Assembly (NCBI RefSeq): GCF_000023825.1 | Contig: NC_013061.1 | Span: forward strand, 1,116,001-1,180,000 | Direction: 5' to 3' | DNA from: Pedobacter heparinus DSM 2366 | GTDB taxonomy: Bacteria; Bacteroidota; Bacteroidia; Sphingobacteriales; Sphingobacteriaceae | Length of the DNA stretch: 64,000 nt | In this document: positions 42,644 to 51,501 of the stretch, one piece after another | Layout of the letters: each line of letters begins with the position of its first letter | How positions within the stretch are numbered: the stretch's first letter is position 1 | Program-made: the position numbers and the translations under genes | The notes under the pieces: generated by a model | What the model was told of the DNA's origin: nothing | Databases searched by the model: none | The model's input: the letters and a program-made list of their open reading frames with translations, nothing else

Positions 42644-43270
42644 TTATTTGTAATGCTTTAAAACAACCTCAATAAACAACCTGATTGCAAATATCAGGAT
42701 TACCGCACCGGCAATTCTGTTCAGGTTCTGTATAGTCTTTTCTTTGATCCTGTACCTTAACTTTGCTGCATAATAGGTTTTAAAGCCATCAACGGTCAGC
42801 TGGGTAGCCATGGCAATGATGAAAAAGATTATTTTTTCTGAAAGGTTATAATGGAGCTGTACGGAAATGATGCCTCCAACCATTATCCAAAACATCAATG
42901 TTGTTGGAGATAATAGGCACATTAAAAAGCCTTTCAATACATAACCCCGTTTTTTTACCTTGGCAATCTCAGCAATATCATAATTCACTTTAACGGTATT
43001 AAACAGATAATATAAACCTACTCCCAGTAAAAACAGGCCACCAACTATTCCTATGTATTCGAAATATTCAGATTTATAATCCACAAACTGCGAACTGAAT
43101 ATGGTTAAGCTGATAAAAATGATATCGCTTAGAATGACGCCGATTGCCAGCGCAAAGCCTGCCTTAAATCCCTTTTCAATGCTGGTCTTGATCATTGAAA
43201 AGAACACTGGTCCTGTTAAAAAAGAAAATAAAATACCCGCACCTATCCCTTGTAATATTGCTTCAAACAT
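42644..43270 (-). CDS. LysE-family amino acid exporter
   Basis: Inner-membrane exporter of the LysE/RhtB family with six hydrophobic helices. Hallmark N terminus 'GIGAGILFSFLTGPVFFSMIKTSIEKGFKAGFALAIGVILSD' region, 'GVGLYYLFNTV', and 'KGFLMCLLSPTTLMFWIMVGG' (the LSPTT/NP motif). Length 208 aa is normal. It is a single gene on the minus strand between purF and the dCMP deaminase gene. The substrate is unknown; relatives export basic amino acids, threonine or homoserine lactones. Confidence 0.88.
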   Translation of the reverse strand: MFEAILQGIGAGILFSFLTGPVFFSMIKTSIEKGFKAGFALAIGVILSDIIFISLTIFSSQFVDYKSEYFEYIGIVGGLFLLGVGLYYLFNTVKVNYDIAEIAKVKKRGYVLKGFLMCLLSPTTLMFWIMVGGIISVQLHYNLSEKIIFFIIAMATQLTVDGFKTYYAAKLRYRIKEKTIQNLNRIAGAVILIFAIRLFIEVVLKHYK

Positions 43271-43397
43271 TCACCTAAAGTATATAATTGTGCTAATATG
43301 CAATTTTAAACATAAATTAGCCCAAAAAAAATCCATTAACAATAATTATAAATAAACGCCACTGAGCTATTTAAAGTATCAGGGCTATAAGCTTAGA

Positions 43398-43853
43398 ATG
43401 ACAGTAAAACCAAGTTTTAACCATATTTTTATGAATTTAGCATCCGACCTGGCAGGCCGTTCACATTGTGTGCGTGCGCAGGTAGGGGCTGTTTTAACAA
43501 AAGATACACGTATCATCTCGATCGGTTACAATGGCCCTCCGGCAGGGACACACAATTGTGATGAAGAATGGCCGGAAGCAGGTTGTGCCAGGGATTCCCG
43601 GGGAAGCTGCTCTCTGGCCCTGCATGCAGAAGAGAATGCCATATTGTATGGTATAAAGAACGGGTCTAAAATTGAAGGTTCAACATTATACACCACTTTA
43701 TCGCCTTGCATTGCCTGTGCCCGCCTCATTTTATCTTCGGGCATAAGGGTGGTTCATTACCGGGATTCGTATGCAGCCTATAAAGGATTGCCCAGCGATG
43801 AAGGCGTTGATTTTTTGAAGAGATTTGGCGTGGAAGTGATTAAGTATTCTTAA
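43398..43853 (+). CDS. dCMP deaminase-family protein (ComEB-like)
   Basis: Zinc-dependent deaminase, probably converting dCMP to dUMP for thymidylate supply. Zinc ligands H76 with catalytic E78 in 'LHAEENAI', and C104/C107 in '[10 protein letters not shown]'. '[17 protein letters not shown]' and '[14 protein letters not shown]' are typical of dCMP deaminases rather than cytidine deaminases. Length 151 aa is normal. Its TAA stop forms part of the probable guaA -7 promoter element. Confidence 0.92.
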   Translation: MTVKPSFNHIFMNLASDLAGRSHCVRAQVGAVLTKDTRIISIGYNGPPAGTHNCDEEWPEAGCARDSRGSCSLALHAEENAILYGIKNGSKIEGSTLYTTLSPCIACARLILSSGIRVVHYRDSYAAYKGLPSDEGVDFLKRFGVEVIKYS

Positions 43854-43858
43854 CTTTG
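43851..43858 (+). promoter_or_regulatory. -7 promoter element of guaA (TAACTTTG) embedded in a stop codon
   Basis: Exact TAnnTTTG whose first three bases are the TAA stop of the deaminase gene. The guaA ATG lies 3 nt downstream, so the transcript would start at or next to the start codon. Confidence 0.5.
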
Positions 43859-43861
43859 GCC

Positions 43862-45388
43862 ATGCTAGAAAAAATCATAATTCTCGATTTTGGTTCCCAA
43901 TATACACAGTTAATTGCCCGTAGGGTGCGTGAGTTAAACGTTTATTGTGAAATTCACCCATTTAACAACATTCCTGAAATCGGTTCAGACGTTAAAGGTA
44001 TCATCCTGTCAGGTAGCCCATATTCTGTCCGTCAGAAAGACGCCCCACAGGTAGATCTTAACAAATTTGACAAACATCCTATGCTGGCGGTTTGTTATGG
44101 TGCACAATACATCGCACAACATGCAGGCGGTGAAGTACAAGCCTCTTCTACACGTGAATATGGCAGGGCCCACCTGAATTTCGTTGCCGAAGGCAATAAA
44201 TTATTTAAAAATATTACTGCAGGTTCGCAGGTATGGATGTCACATGGCGATACCATTACGAAAGTACCTGCAAACTTTGAACTGATAGCCAGTACAGATA
44301 GTGTAAAAGTTGCAGCTTACCAGGTTAAAGACACACAAACTTATGCCATACAGTTTCACCCTGAGGTTACACATAGCACCGATGGTAGACAATTGCTGGA
44401 GAATTTTCTTGTCGGCATTTGCGGATGTAAGCAGGAGTGGACGCCCGATGCTTTTGTAGAAACCACCATTGCTGATTTAAAAGAAAAACTGGGCAATGAT
44501 AAAGTGGTACTGGCCCTTTCAGGAGGGGTAGACTCGAGTGTAGCTGCTATCTTATTGCATAAGGCCATAGGTAAAAACCTGCACTGTATATTTGTAGACA
44601 ATGGCTTGTTAAGAAAAGATGAGTATGCTGCCGTACTGGAACAATATAAACACCTTGGTTTGAACATCAAAGGTGTAGATGCAAAAGATCGTTTCTTGAG
44701 CCAGCTTGCCGGAGTTTCTGATCCTGAGTTGAAACGTAAAGCCATTGGAAGGGTGTTTATTGAAGTGTTTGATGATGAAGCGCACCAGGTACAGGATGTG
44801 AAGTGGCTGGCACAGGGTACCATATATCCTGATATCATAGAATCCGTTTCTGTAAAAGGACCTTCAGCTACCATTAAATCGCACCATAACGTAGGTGGTT
44901 TGCCCGATTTCATGAAACTTAAAGTTGTGGAGCCCCTGAATACTTTGTTTAAGGACGAGGTGAGAAGGGTGGGGACTTCTTTGGGACTGGAGCACTTTAT
45001 CATCGGACGTCACCCTTTTCCGGGACCTGGATTAGCGATAAGGATACTGGGCGAGGTTACTGCTGAAAAAGTAGCCATTCTTCAGGAAGCAGATGCCATT
45101 TATATCAATAACTTAAAAGAAGCAGGTTTATACGATAAGGTATGGCAGGCCGGAGCCATTTTCCTGCCGGTTCAATCGGTAGGGGTAATGGGAGATGAGC
45201 GTACTTACGAAAATGCAATAGCCCTTCGTGCTGTTGAATCTGTTGATGGCATGACTGCCGACTGGTGTCATCTGCCTTATAACGTACTCGCAAAAATTTC
45301 TAATGAAATAATTAACAAAGTAAAAGGAATTAACCGCGTTGTATATGACATTAGCTCAAAACCACCAGCTACTATTGAGTGGGAATAA
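43862..45388 (+). CDS. guaA: GMP synthase (glutamine-hydrolysing)
   Basis: Converts XMP to GMP with glutamine nitrogen. The N-terminal class I amidotransferase has 'ILSGSPYSV', nucleophile C78 in '[12 protein letters not shown]' and His/Glu in 'QFHPEVTHS'. The ATP pyrophosphatase domain has '[13 protein letters not shown]'. The C-terminal dimerisation domain ends '[15 protein letters not shown]'. ATG at 43862 starts '[13 protein letters not shown]', the usual beginning; an upstream TTG at 43856 is inside the -7 element. 508 aa. The next gene begins inside its 3' end. Confidence 0.97.
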   Translation: MLEKIIILDFGSQYTQLIARRVRELNVYCEIHPFNNIPEIGSDVKGIILSGSPYSVRQKDAPQVDLNKFDKHPMLAVCYGAQYIAQHAGGEVQASSTREYGRAHLNFVAEGNKLFKNITAGSQVWMSHGDTITKVPANFELIASTDSVKVAAYQVKDTQTYAIQFHPEVTHSTDGRQLLENFLVGICGCKQEWTPDAFVETTIADLKEKLGNDKVVLALSGGVDSSVAAILLHKAIGKNLHCIFVDNGLLRKDEYAAVLEQYKHLGLNIKGVDAKDRFLSQLAGVSDPELKRKAIGRVFIEVFDDEAHQVQDVKWLAQGTIYPDIIESVSVKGPSATIKSHHNVGGLPDFMKLKVVEPLNTLFKDEVRRVGTSLGLEHFIIGRHPFPGPGLAIRILGEVTAEKVAILQEADAIYINNLKEAGLYDKVWQAGAIFLPVQSVGVMGDERTYENAIALRAVESVDGMTADWCHLPYNVLAKISNEIINKVKGINRVVYDISSKPPATIEWE

Positions 45389-46568
45389 ATATTGGATCCT
45401 GATACTTTCAGTTCTTTTTTTATCGGCCTGCTCGCCAAAAATAAGAACTGAAAGTAAGCAGCCGGAAGTTCCAAAAGAAGTGCCGAAAACAGAAAAGCCC
45501 GCTGCAAAATTTGAGCAGGCCAGTATTTCGTTGCTTGCCCCCTTCAGATTAAATGAGATCCGGTTAAAAACTGCCACAAAAGCCGAGGTAGAGAGGGCTG
45601 CCATGGCCATCGATTTTTATCAGGGTTTTAAGTTGGGTATAGACTCTGCCGCTGCATCAGGTCAGAATTTTAAGCTGAAAGTATACGATACGCAGGACAA
45701 CAATGCCCAGATAGGGGCACTGATTGACAATGGAGGGCTAATGGGCAGCAACCTGATTGTAGGGCCTGTTTTTCCGGAAGGATTAAAATACATTACCAAT
45801 TATTCCATTTCCAGGAATATTCCGGTAGTAAATCCATTATCGGCAGCCCATCCGGACGAATTTACAAACCCCAACCTCATCTCAATTGTAAACAATGTTG
45901 ATCAGCATGCAGCGAAAATTGGGAGTTACATCAGCAAAAATTATAATCCGGCAAATACCGTAGTTGTACTGATCAATCCAAAGGGTTCCAGTGATGAAGT
46001 AATGGCCAAACCTTTAAGAGCCTATTTTACTGAAAGGAATAAGTTCAGCTTTCAGGAATATGCTTCTGTTTTTACCATGGAGCCAAAAATTGTAAAAGGA
46101 AAACAATACGTAATTATTGTCAGTTCATCCGACAGGAAATTTGTTGTGCCCACACTGGATAAATTGATGAAAATCAGGAAGACAGGGTTAAATATCTCGG
46201 TTTTCGGGCATCCGGACTGGATCAAACAGAACTACAATACCGAGCAGCTGCAAGCTTTAAATACCATCATTTCCTCTTCATATAAAATTGACTATACCAG
46301 ACCTGAAGTCAACACCTTCATCAGAAAGTACCGGGCCTCATTCAATTTTGAGCCTGGAGAGTATTCGTTTAAAGGCTTTGACATTGGTTTTTATTTTGGT
46401 AAGTTACTTTCCAGCTATGGTGTTGATTATTTAAAATACCTGACCAAAGAAAGATATAAAGGTCTGCACAATTCTTTTCGTTTTATGCACAACAATACAT
46501 TGGGGTACATTAACACCAGTTTAATGCTGCTTAAATATAAAAACTTTGCTTTAAATATTGTTGAATGA
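45345..46568 (+). CDS. Periplasmic-binding-protein-like (PBP type 1) lipoprotein
   Basis: Lipoprotein with a ligand-binding fold like branched-chain amino acid receptors or LpoA. Starting at ATG 45345, 44 nt inside guaA, it has an N-terminal signal ending at Cys29 ('LFLSAC'). TTG at 45375 is an alternative that keeps the signal. The mature part '[14 protein letters not shown]', '[17 protein letters not shown]', '[18 protein letters not shown]', 'IPVVNPLSA' and '[10 protein letters not shown]' follows PBP-type-1 order. No transporter genes are adjacent, so a cell-wall or sensing role is as likely as uptake. Its stop overlaps the next start (ATGA). Confidence 0.82.
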   Translation: MTLAQNHQLLLSGNKYWILILSVLFLSACSPKIRTESKQPEVPKEVPKTEKPAAKFEQASISLLAPFRLNEIRLKTATKAEVERAAMAIDFYQGFKLGIDSAAASGQNFKLKVYDTQDNNAQIGALIDNGGLMGSNLIVGPVFPEGLKYITNYSISRNIPVVNPLSAAHPDEFTNPNLISIVNNVDQHAAKIGSYISKNYNPANTVVVLINPKGSSDEVMAKPLRAYFTERNKFSFQEYASVFTMEPKIVKGKQYVIIVSSSDRKFVVPTLDKLMKIRKTGLNISVFGHPDWIKQNYNTEQLQALNTIISSSYKIDYTRPEVNTFIRKYRASFNFEPGEYSFKGFDIGFYFGKLLSSYGVDYLKYLTKERYKGLHNSFRFMHNNTLGYINTSLMLLKYKNFALNIVE

Positions 46569-47728
46569 GGGTAGAACACCAGTTAAGGGCATTTGAACAG
46601 ATCTTTAAAAGTTATGATGGCGTATTGCCGCTGCATCGTTTTTTGTTTGCTTATTTTAAACGGAACAAGCAGATGGGTTCGTCAGACAGGCGATGGGCAA
46701 GCCGTTATCTGTATAATTTTTTCAGACTTGGGAAAGCTTTGATCAAAGAAGAGTATACCCTTCGTCTGGCCGTGGCCGACTTTCTATGTAGCCATACCTC
46801 AAGTCTGGTGATCGATACTTATTTGCCAGGTTTAAAGGATCAGGTAGTGCTTTCTCTTCCCGAAAAATTAGCACTGATCAAACAACAATACCCTTCATTT
46901 GAATTGGATGATGTTTTTAGTTTTCATCATAAGCTATCTGCAGGTATCGATCAGCAGGATTTTGTGCCCTCCTTTTTTATACAGCCGGACCTGTTTATCA
47001 GGGTTGATACCGGTTATATAGAGAAAGTTGCTGCTACACTGAGGCTGGAGGAGATCGATTTTGAAAAAATAAGTGAAACTACACTGGCATTGCCCAACGG
47101 AACAAAATTAGATTCCGTTTTAGCAGCGCATAAACAGTACCAGGTACAGGATCTTTCTTCACAGCAAACAGGCAGTTTCTTTAAACCGCAAGCCTGGGAT
47201 AAATGGTGGGACTGTTGTGCGGCATCTGGTGGTAAATCGTTATTGTTATATGATCTGGAGCCAAAGGTTGAGTTGCTGGTGAGTGATGTAAGGGAAAGCA
47301 GTTTACATAACCTTGATGAGCGTTTTCAGCAGGCGGGTTTAAAAAAATATCAGAAAAAAGTATTGGATCTGCTGCAAAATAACGAACAGGACCTTCATCA
47401 TTATGAGTTTGATGGCATCCTGTTGGATGCACCTTGTTCCGGATCGGGAACCTGGGGAAGAACTCCCGAAATGTTATATTATTTTGAAGACCATAAGATC
47501 AGTTATTTTTCGGGGCTGCAAAAAAAAATAGCAGCTAATGTGGTCAAATATCTGAAGGAGGGCAAACCCCTGATCTATATCACCTGTTCGGTATTTAAAG
47601 AAGAAAATGAGGATGTAGTAGCTTTCCTGTTAGAAAACTTACCTTTAAAACTGGAAAAAATGCAGGTAATTAAAGGTTATGCAGCTAAGGCTGATACCAT
47701 GTTCGTTGCCCGTTTGATCAAACAGTAA
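46565..47728 (+). CDS. RsmB/NOP-family rRNA cytosine-C5 methyltransferase
   Basis: SAM-dependent m5C RNA methyltransferase. Motif I 'WDCCAASGGKSLLLYDL', catalytic motif IV 'LLDAPCSGSGTWGRTPE' and motif VI 'PLIYITCSVFKEENEDV' carry the two conserved cysteines (PC and TC). The N-terminal 150 residues resemble the NusB-like region of RsmB ('SSDRRWASRYLYNFFRLG'). Length 387 aa. It overlaps the lipoprotein gene by 4 nt and converges on the MarC gene 6 bp away. Target is probably 16S rRNA; the exact base is not deducible. Confidence 0.88.
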   Translation: MRVEHQLRAFEQIFKSYDGVLPLHRFLFAYFKRNKQMGSSDRRWASRYLYNFFRLGKALIKEEYTLRLAVADFLCSHTSSLVIDTYLPGLKDQVVLSLPEKLALIKQQYPSFELDDVFSFHHKLSAGIDQQDFVPSFFIQPDLFIRVDTGYIEKVAATLRLEEIDFEKISETTLALPNGTKLDSVLAAHKQYQVQDLSSQQTGSFFKPQAWDKWWDCCAASGGKSLLLYDLEPKVELLVSDVRESSLHNLDERFQQAGLKKYQKKVLDLLQNNEQDLHHYEFDGILLDAPCSGSGTWGRTPEMLYYFEDHKISYFSGLQKKIAANVVKYLKEGKPLIYITCSVFKEENEDVVAFLLENLPLKLEKMQVIKGYAAKADTMFVARLIKQ

Positions 47729-47734
47729 TGAATG

Positions 47735-48304
47735 TTATAAACCTGTATTGTTCCGGAACAGTTTAATGGCAATGGCCAGCAAGATAATTCCAAATGCTTT
47801 TCTAAGTACGTTTAAACCTGATTTACCAAATAACCTTTCCAACCGCTCTGTATTTTTTAATACAAAGTAAACAAACATCATATTGATGAGGATCCCCACT
47901 ACAATGTTTTGAGTTGCATACTCTGTTTTTAAAGACAACAGGGTAGTCATGGTGCCTGCCCCTGCAATCAAAGGAAAGGCAAGTGGTACAATAGATACCG
48001 TTTCAGGTGCATCACCTTCTTTAAATATAGTAAGCCCCAATACCATCTCCATGGCAATAAAAAAGATTACCATAGAACCTGCTATAGCAAAAGAGGCAAC
48101 ATCCAATCCAATTACCTTTAATAAGGTTTCACCTGCAAATAAAAAAATGATCATCAATACTGTAGCAACAAGTGTGGCTTTCTCTGACTGGATATGTCCG
48201 GCCTTCTTTCTGAGTTCTATCACAATAGGAATGGCACCCAGGATATCAATGATGGCAAACAAGACCATCGATGTTGACAGGATTTGACTGAAGTTAAATT
48301 CCAT
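47735..48304 (-). CDS. MarC-family integral membrane protein
   Basis: Six-helix membrane protein of the MarC/UPF0056 family; function unknown and no proven link to antibiotic resistance. Typical segments: 'FAIIDILGAIPIVIELRKKAG', 'DVASFAIAGSMVIFFIAMEMVLG' regions and 'VPLAFPLIAGAGTMTTLLSL'. Length 189 aa is normal. A near-consensus -7 element (TACTTTG, one base short) lies about 20 nt upstream on the minus strand. Its 3' end lies 6 bp from the rsmB-like gene. Confidence 0.88.
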   Translation of the reverse strand: MEFNFSQILSTSMVLFAIIDILGAIPIVIELRKKAGHIQSEKATLVATVLMIIFLFAGETLLKVIGLDVASFAIAGSMVIFFIAMEMVLGLTIFKEGDAPETVSIVPLAFPLIAGAGTMTTLLSLKTEYATQNIVVGILINMMFVYFVLKNTERLERLFGKSGLNVLRKAFGIILLAIAIKLFRNNTGL

Positions 48305-48367
48305 AACAGGATTGATTTAGTATACAAAGTACGGAAAAAATAACCATTCTTTTCGGAGTCTGTATAA

Positions 48368-48386
48368 TTGCGCTGAAAAAGCGCAA
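48368..48386. repeat. Hairpin upstream of the second SusC gene
   Basis: TTGCGCT (48368-48374) pairs with AGCGCAA (48380-48386) around GAAAA. It overlaps a weak -7-like TATAATTG at 48363-48370 and sits about 160 bp before the susC start, so it may be part of a leader or an operator. No function is proven. Confidence 0.35.
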
Positions 48387-48545
48387 AGCTAGCAGGGCTC
48401 TTCTAAGAAGGTGATTTTTTATTCAAAACAGGTTGTATGCTGCTACAAACCGCCGGTACATATGAACCAATTGCCCTGTTTATGCGCTATAACTATAGGT
48501 AACTTAGTAGGAGTTAAAGCTAACCAAATTTTATTTTTTAACTGT

Positions 48546-51485
48546 ATGAAACTAATCTTCAGAAACTGGATTGCGCTTGTCTTGTTGTTTTGTATTGCTG
48601 CTGTTGTACCTGCTTTTTCGCAGGAAAAGCTAGTGCGTGGGAAAGTAACGGATCAAAAAGATAAGGGTGTATTGCCCGGTGTAACTGTGGCGGTAAAAGG
48701 AACCACTAAACGTGCCGCTACAGACCCTAACGGTGACTATCAGATTAGTGCGGGGGCAAATGATGTTCTTATATTTAGTTTTATCGGTTATGGAACTAAA
48801 GAGGTAAATGTGAACACGGCAGCGGGCAGCGTACTAAACGTAGCGCTCTCGTCAGGCACAAACGAGCTTGACGAACTGGTGGTTGTGGGCTATGGTACAC
48901 AAAAACGCAAAGATGTGACCGGGGCCGTTGCCTCAGTAGATAAGAGCAGACTTGACCAACTGCCTAATACTAATTTTGCCCAGGCCCTGCAAGGTGCCCT
49001 GCCAGGCGTAAGTGTTGATCAGAACAGTGGTGGTGCTGAGGGTAACAATAATTCCATAGTGATCAGAGGTAAGAATTCCATTACGGCCACCAATGATCCG
49101 CTTATTATATTGGATGGTATTCCCTATAATGGCAGCATATCTGACATTAACCCTCCTGATATCGAGTCTATTGATATTTTAAAGGATGCTTCAGCATCAG
49201 CCATATATGGTTCCAGAGGATCTAATGGTGTTATTCTGATCACCACAAAAAAGGGGAGTAAAGGTAAAGCCGTTATTTCCTATGATGGCTTTTACGGACT
49301 GCAGTCTTTTGCCAACCTGCCGGATATGCTGAGCCCTGAAGAATTTTATGCTTTTAAACGTACACGTGAACCTAATACTGCCATTACAACCTCAGAGCAG
49401 GCTGTATACGATTCAAAAGTTTTCCCCGACTGGGTTGATCTGGCAACCAGGATGGGTAGTCGTACCCAGCATACACTTGGTGTGAGCGGAGGAGGTGAAA
49501 ATTCGAAGTATTACGTTTCTGCCACCTATTTAGGTGTTAAGGGTATTGCCCTAAATGACGATTTTAAAAGAATGTCTACCCGGGTAAACCTGGAAATGAA
49601 TGTAACCAAGTGGCTTACCTATGGCACCAATACCCAATTGTCTTACAACAATAGAAGTGGGTTGGCGGCTTCCTTTACAGGAGACTATGGTGCATACCGC
49701 TTTAACCCGCTTACCACTGCATATGATGCCAGCGGAAACCTTACGGTTTATCCATGGCCGGATGATGTTTTCTTTGCCAACCCCCTGGCAACAACATTGG
49801 CAAGTAATGATGATGAAACCTATAAGGTAGTCAGCACCAATTACCTGAATGTACAATTGCCTTTTGTAAAAGGGCTTTCTTATCGGTTAAATACAGGCGT
49901 TGAATACACCAATCGTGATCAGCGTACTTATTATGGCAGAAATACACGGACAGGTTTGAAAGATAACGGCAACCTGAGTCTTGGGCAAACGCTGCAGAGA
50001 AACCTGCTCATAGAAAATATATTAAATTACAACAATACTTTTGGCAAACATTCCATTAGCTTCACCGGCTTATACAGCTATCAATATGACAACATAAAGG
50101 GCAATAGCTTAGACGCAACTGGTTTTCCTAATGATGTGTTAACCTATTACCAGGCTAATGTTGCCCTCTCTAAAACACCTGGTGCCTCTTATTCAAAGCA
50201 AACACTGGTATCTCAGATGGGCCGTATCAATTACACTTTCAATAACAAATACCTTTTAACGCTAACCGGTCGCAGGGATGGTTTTTCGGGTTTTGGGGCC
50301 AACAAAAAATATGGATTTTTCCCTTCAGTAGCGCTTGGCTGGAATTTATCAGAAGAACAATTTCTCAGGAATGTAGAGACCATCTCCAATCTCAAATTCA
50401 GACTTTCTTACGGCAGCAACGGAAACCAGGCTGTAGGTACTTATCGTACACTGGCAAAATTATCAGAAAGATCTTATGTAAATGGATCTGCAACAGCACC
50501 AGGTTATATTCCTACCAGTCTGGCCAATCCGGATCTTGGATGGGAAACAACCAATAGCCTTAATGCGGGTATTGATTTTGGCTTGTTCAAAGGCCGGTTA
50601 ACAGGCTCAATTGATGCTTACCTATCTAAAACACATGACCTGCTGCTAAAGCGGCAAATCTCTCCTGTGCATGGTGTGGATACCATTACCCAAAATATTG
50701 GGAAAACAGCTAACAGAGGGATTGAACTAGGCCTTAACAGCATCAACATTAAGTCTGCAGATTTTAGCTGGACCACTACTGCCAATATTTCGCTTAACCG
50801 GAATAAAATAGAAGAACTATACGGCAATGGCAAAAATGACACTTTAAATACCTGGTTTCTTGGCAAGCCGATTGATGTGAACTTCGATTATATTTACGGG
50901 GGAGTCTGGCAGGTAGGGGAAGACTTTAGCAAGTCGCCCCAGCCCAATACCAAGGCCGGGTATGCCAAAGTAGTGGATTACAATAATGACGGTAAGATTG
51001 ATGCAAGGGATAAGACCATTATTGGAAGCCGGCAGCCAGATTTCAGCTGGGGAATGGGTAATAATTTTACCTATAAGAACTTTTCACTCTATGTATTTGC
51101 ACAGGGGGTAGTGGGTACAAACAGGAGAAATACTTTTTTGGCAGACAATGTAAATTCTGGTGTACGGTATAACACCATGCGTAAAAACTGGTGGACGCCC
51201 GACAACCCTACCAACGAATATTATGCAAACGACGTTAACGCGAACATATATGGTGTTCCCATTTTTCAAAGCGACAGCTATTTGAGGGTTAAAGACATTT
51301 CATTGTCCTATAACCTTTCTGCCAGGATGCTGGAGAGACTTAAGCTGGGCAGGTTTAAGGTGTATCTTAATATGCGGAACCTGTTTACGATAACCAAATG
51401 GACCGGCCTGGACCCAGAATTGAATACCCAGGATGCCATTCCGCTACAAAAAGAATTTATACTGGGTTTAAATATTGGCTTATAG
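48546..51485 (+). CDS. SusC/RagA-family TonB-linked outer-membrane transporter (isolated pair)
   Basis: Complete SusC-type transporter. ATG at 48546 gives a signal peptide ('LVLLFCIAAVVPAFSQ'); the frame is open to 48411 but that segment is not signal-like. Next comes a carboxypeptidase-regulatory-like domain ('VRGKVTDQKDKGVLPGVTVAVKG'), the TonB box region 'LDELVVVGYGTQKR', the plug ('ALQGALPGVSV', 'DPLIILDGIPYNG', 'YGSRGSNGVILITTKKG') and the barrel. It lacks the N-terminal STN domain that would indicate an anti-sigma partner. 979 aa. susD follows after 16 bp; no enzymes or regulators are adjacent, so the substrate cannot be read from context. Confidence 0.95.
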   Translation: MKLIFRNWIALVLLFCIAAVVPAFSQEKLVRGKVTDQKDKGVLPGVTVAVKGTTKRAATDPNGDYQISAGANDVLIFSFIGYGTKEVNVNTAAGSVLNVALSSGTNELDELVVVGYGTQKRKDVTGAVASVDKSRLDQLPNTNFAQALQGALPGVSVDQNSGGAEGNNNSIVIRGKNSITATNDPLIILDGIPYNGSISDINPPDIESIDILKDASASAIYGSRGSNGVILITTKKGSKGKAVISYDGFYGLQSFANLPDMLSPEEFYAFKRTREPNTAITTSEQAVYDSKVFPDWVDLATRMGSRTQHTLGVSGGGENSKYYVSATYLGVKGIALNDDFKRMSTRVNLEMNVTKWLTYGTNTQLSYNNRSGLAASFTGDYGAYRFNPLTTAYDASGNLTVYPWPDDVFFANPLATTLASNDDETYKVVSTNYLNVQLPFVKGLSYRLNTGVEYTNRDQRTYYGRNTRTGLKDNGNLSLGQTLQRNLLIENILNYNNTFGKHSISFTGLYSYQYDNIKGNSLDATGFPNDVLTYYQANVALSKTPGASYSKQTLVSQMGRINYTFNNKYLLTLTGRRDGFSGFGANKKYGFFPSVALGWNLSEEQFLRNVETISNLKFRLSYGSNGNQAVGTYRTLAKLSERSYVNGSATAPGYIPTSLANPDLGWETTNSLNAGIDFGLFKGRLTGSIDAYLSKTHDLLLKRQISPVHGVDTITQNIGKTANRGIELGLNSINIKSADFSWTTTANISLNRNKIEELYGNGKNDTLNTWFLGKPIDVNFDYIYGGVWQVGEDFSKSPQPNTKAGYAKVVDYNNDGKIDARDKTIIGSRQPDFSWGMGNNFTYKNFSLYVFAQGVVGTNRRNTFLADNVNSGVRYNTMRKNWWTPDNPTNEYYANDVNANIYGVPIFQSDSYLRVKDISLSYNLSARMLERLKLGRFKVYLNMRNLFTITKWTGLDPELNTQDAIPLQKEFILGLNIGL

Positions 51486-51501
51486 CATTATAGATTTTAT
51501 T

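Noticed and set aside
44356..45003. 215-codon minus-strand frame
   Set aside because: Antisense to guaA, Ser/Thr/Cys-rich, no recognisable domain.
48411..48545. Upstream extension of the second SusC
   Set aside because: The frame is open but the 45 extra residues are not signal-like, and a perfect signal peptide starts at 48546.
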